This document shows positions 61,818 to 64,000 of a DNA stretch of 64,000 bases, piece after piece. Each line of letters begins with the position of its first letter. The first letter of the stretch is position 1. Source of the DNA: Spirosoma validum (GTDB lineage: Bacteria > Bacteroidota > Bacteroidia > Cytophagales > Spirosomataceae); contig NZ_JACXAA010000004.1 in assembly GCF_014699035.1 (NCBI RefSeq), forward strand, positions 434,001 through 498,000, read 5' to 3'. Both the position numbers and the translations under genes were made by a program. Under the pieces are notes generated by a model. It was not told where the DNA came from and ran no database searches. It saw nothing but the letters and a program-made list of their open reading frames with translations.

Positions 61818-62900
61818 TTAAACCATCAACAGCCGCCAGATTCCTGAGATCAGGAGGAGAACAAGGGCGGCCGGGGTTAGCACTTTCCAGCATAGATGCA
61901 TCATCTGATCGACACGAATGCGGGGGAATGTCCAGCGTACCCACATCTGAACGAGCACGGCGAGGAAAACTTTCGATAATAGCCAGAATCCACCGGTTAG
62001 TTGCCCCCAGAACGTACCAGGAGCGCCACTAGTCCAGTCGGCTAGCCGGACGGGGCCGATATTCGGCAGGGGGGTATTCCAGCTTCCCAAAAACAAAACA
62101 GCACCTAAAAATGACACGAGCAGCATCATGGCGTATTCGGACAGGTAAAGCAGCGCAAACCGCATACCTGAATACTCCGTATGAAAACCGCCCACAATCT
62201 CCGATTCGCCTTCGGGCAAATCGAAGGGAGCGCGATTGCTCTCGGCCAGCGTACAGATAAAAAAGATTACGTAGGCAATCAGCAGAAACGGATTCCGCAG
62301 GATGTTCCAGGTGAAAATTCCGCCCCAGCCCGTTACGTCGACCCCTAACGCTTTCAGGCCAAACAGATAGTTTGTCTCGTGGGTGTAGATGCCCTGCTGA
62401 AAGCTGAGCGCCTGTAAGTTGAGCGTCTGACAAATCATAACGACACACAAAATGGTCAGACCCAGCGGAATTTCGTAGGAGATAATTTGCGCTACGGATC
62501 GCATCGCGCCGAACAGAGAATATTTGTTGTTCGAACCCCAGCCTGCCATCAGGATGCCTACTACGTCGAACGACACGATCGCCATGAGATAAAATACGCC
62601 AACAGCTGCATTTGACCCCTGAAGGTCTGGCGTGAGGGGCAGCACGGCAAAGCCCGCGAAAACCGATGCGAAAATGATTGCAGGAGCCAGTAGAAACAGT
62701 CGTCGGTCGGCCGCGGTTGGCACGATGTCTTCTTTCTGAAGAAGCTTCAGAAGATCAGCAAAAAGCTGTAACAGGCCCCACTTCCCCGTTTCCATTGGCC
62801 CAAGCCGGTCCTGCATAAAGGCGGAGACCTTACGTTCGGTGTAAACGCCAACGACCACAAAGCCGGAAGCCATAGCCAGGAAAATAGGAAGTGCAAGCAT
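61818..62900 (-). CDS. nuoH: NADH-quinone oxidoreductase subunit H
   Basis: A 360-residue membrane protein with eight or so helices. The signature segments [72 protein letters not shown] (here [13 protein letters not shown]) and a final [21 protein letters not shown] are those of NuoH, which forms the quinone site of complex I. No other nuo gene is next to it on either visible side, so in this genome the complex I genes may be dispersed, or the rest lies outside the window. Confidence 0.93.
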   Translation of the reverse strand: [360 protein letters not shown]

Positions 62901-62909
62901 AACAGAAGT

Positions 62910-62980
62910 GAAGAATGTAGAGTGAAGAATGAAGAATAAATGCTTGTCAAGAAATTTGTATTCTTCACTCTACATTCTTC
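62910..62980. repeat. 21-bp inverted repeat between asnS and nuoH
   Basis: Perfect 21-base arms of the GAAGAATGTAGAGTGAAGAA type with a 29-base loop, bearing further GAAGAAT repeats outside. It lies between the asnS stop and the nuoH start. Confidence 0.8.
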
Positions 62981-62995
62981 ATTCTTCACTAAAAA

Positions 62996-64000
62996 TTAAA
63001 ACTCTGCTGTTTTTGGTGCTCTTGGGAATGGGATGACATCGCGAATGTTGCCCATGCCCGTTACGAACAGAACCAGTCGCTCGAAGCCGAGGCCAAAACC
63101 AGCGTGCGGAGCCGACCCAAACCGACGCGTATCCAGATACCACCAGAGCGCTTCGGGCTCAATACCCACTTCCTGCATCCGGGCAACCAGTTTGTCCAGG
63201 TCGTCTTCACGTTGCGAACCACCGATGATCTCACCGATGCCAGGGAATAATACGTCCATGGCGCGAACCGTCTTTCCATCAGGGTCCTGCTTCATGTAGA
63301 ACGCTTTGATCTCGCGGGGATAGTTGGTCAGAATGACCGGTTTCTTGAAATGCTTTTCGACCAGATACCGCTCATGCTCTGACTGTAGATCGACGCCCCA
63401 TTTCACTTCATACTGAAACTGGCCTTTTTTTGCCGGTTTCGAGTCGACCAGAATATCGATAGCTTCTGTATACGTCAACCGTACGAATTCGTTGCTGATA
63501 ACGAAATGAAGTTTTTCGAGCAGACTTAGTTCGCTTTGCTCTTCCTTCTTTTTGGTTTTTTCTTCCTCCTTCAGGCGATTATCGAGGAACGCCAGATCAT
63601 CGGCGCAATGCTGCAGGGCGTATCGGATTACGTTTTTGACGAAATCTTCCGCCAGATTCATATTATCTTCCAGCTCATAAAACGCCATTTCCGGCTCGAT
63701 CATCCAGAACTCGGCCAGGTGACGGGTGGTGTTGGAGTTTTCGGCGCGGAACGTTGGACCGAACGTATAGATTTTTCCCAAGGCCATGGCGCCCAATTCA
63801 CCCTCCAGTTGGCCCGATACAGTCAGGTTGGTCTCGCGACCAAAGAAGTCCTGGCTATAATCGACTTTACCTTCCTCATTGAGCGGAGGTTTGATCGCAT
63901 CCAGCGTTGTCACCCGGAACATTTCACCGGCTCCTTCAGCGTCGGAAGCGGTGATGATAGGCGTGTTGAGGTAATAGAATCCGTTGTCGTTGAAGTACTT
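62996..64000 (-). CDS. asnS: Asparaginyl-tRNA synthetase, C-terminal part (runs off the window)
   Basis: The frame is open through base 64000, so the 5' end is outside the window; about 334 residues are visible. The class II core is clear: [63 protein letters not shown] (motif 2) and [27 protein letters not shown] (motif 3). The enzyme charges tRNA-Asn. The full length should be about 460-480 residues. Confidence 0.93.
   Translation of the reverse strand, partial: KYFNDNGFYYLNTPIITASDAEGAGEMFRVTTLDAIKPPLNEEGKVDYSQDFFGRETNLTVSGQLEGELGAMALGKIYTFGPTFRAENSNTTRHLAEFWMIEPEMAFYELEDNMNLAEDFVKNVIRYALQHCADDLAFLDNRLKEEEKTKKKEEQSELSLLEKLHFVISNEFVRLTYTEAIDILVDSKPAKKGQFQYEVKWGVDLQSEHERYLVEKHFKKPVILTNYPREIKAFYMKQDPDGKTVRAMDVLFPGIGEIIGGSQREDDLDKLVARMQEVGIEPEALWWYLDTRRFGSAPHAGFGLGFERLVLFVTGMGNIRDVIPFPRAPKTAEF

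Overview
The window looks like the chromosome of a Bacteroidota species, most likely in Cytophagales near Spirosoma. The reasons are two large TonB-dependent receptors with carboxypeptidase-regulatory-like N-termini, LytS/LytTR signalling, DUF2141, DUF2490 and DUF1501/PSD1 proteins, -7 promoter elements of the Bacteroidota type TAnnTTTG, almost no Shine-Dalgarno sequences, moderate GC and frequent REP-like palindromes. This placement rests on gene content and style; no marker-gene comparison was possible.

Region 1 (about 0.2-24.8 kb) is the most remarkable part. I read it as an undescribed hybrid biosynthetic locus that couples a dedicated fatty-acyl or polyene assembly line to ribosomally made peptides (RiPPs). 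The acyl side has a ketoreductase (911), an active ketosynthase (1705), a FabZ-like dehydratase (2938), a chain-length-factor-like ketosynthase without catalytic residues (3426), an acyl-AMP ligase (9858), an Sfp-type phosphopantetheinyl transferase (11307), a type II thioesterase (12050) and one carrier protein (18012). No enoyl reductase is present, so the acyl chain may stay unsaturated. The peptide side is an array of five short paralogous precursors (18370-19440) that share a near-invariant leader block and a short core with an invariant Arg-Cys-Ser. A terminator closes the array. A membrane M50 protease (19648) and a complete arginase-family enzyme (20998) follow. Three enzymes appear to carry PqqD/RRE-like winged-helix domains: the LpxL-like acyltransferase at its C-terminus (5452), the arginase at its N-terminus and, less clearly, the protease at its N-terminus. 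The simplest model is conversion of the core Arg to ornithine by the arginase, then acylation of the peptide by the LpxL-like enzyme with the locus's own acyl chain. Embedded in the locus is a lanthipeptide-like island: a 43-residue peptide without Cys (15972) and a LanC-like protein that has lost its zinc ligands (16145), next to a LytS/LytTR pair.

Region 2 (24.8-39.2 kb) is mostly housekeeping or accessory metabolism: an APC permease, a DUF3445 protein, a DgcA/DgcN-like pair suggesting D-glutamate or D-dipeptide use, a threonine-aldolase-like enzyme with a twin-arginine-like N-terminus, an AraC regulator, an aldo/keto reductase, an RNase Z-like hydrolase, an HxlR regulator, a CocE-type peptidase, holA preceded by a perfect 39-bp inverted repeat, and an ECF sigma factor.

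Region 3 (39.5-54.3 kb) is a carbohydrate and redox block: a GH106-like rhamnosidase, a DUF1501 protein and a PSD1-type cytochrome c protein in one operon, then KduD, a LacI regulator with a likely operator, DUF2490, DUF3179 and a PQQ-dependent dehydrogenase carrying a cytochrome c motif.

Region 4 (54.4-64 kb) holds DUF2975 with a small XRE regulator, a DEAD-box helicase, an SDR, a PhyH-like dioxygenase, a sphingomyelin-synthase-like PAP2 protein, a potassium channel with a zinc ribbon, a TonB-C-like protein, nuoH and the 3' part of asnS, which runs off the end of the window. I saw no tRNA or rRNA gene, no CRISPR array and no transposase.
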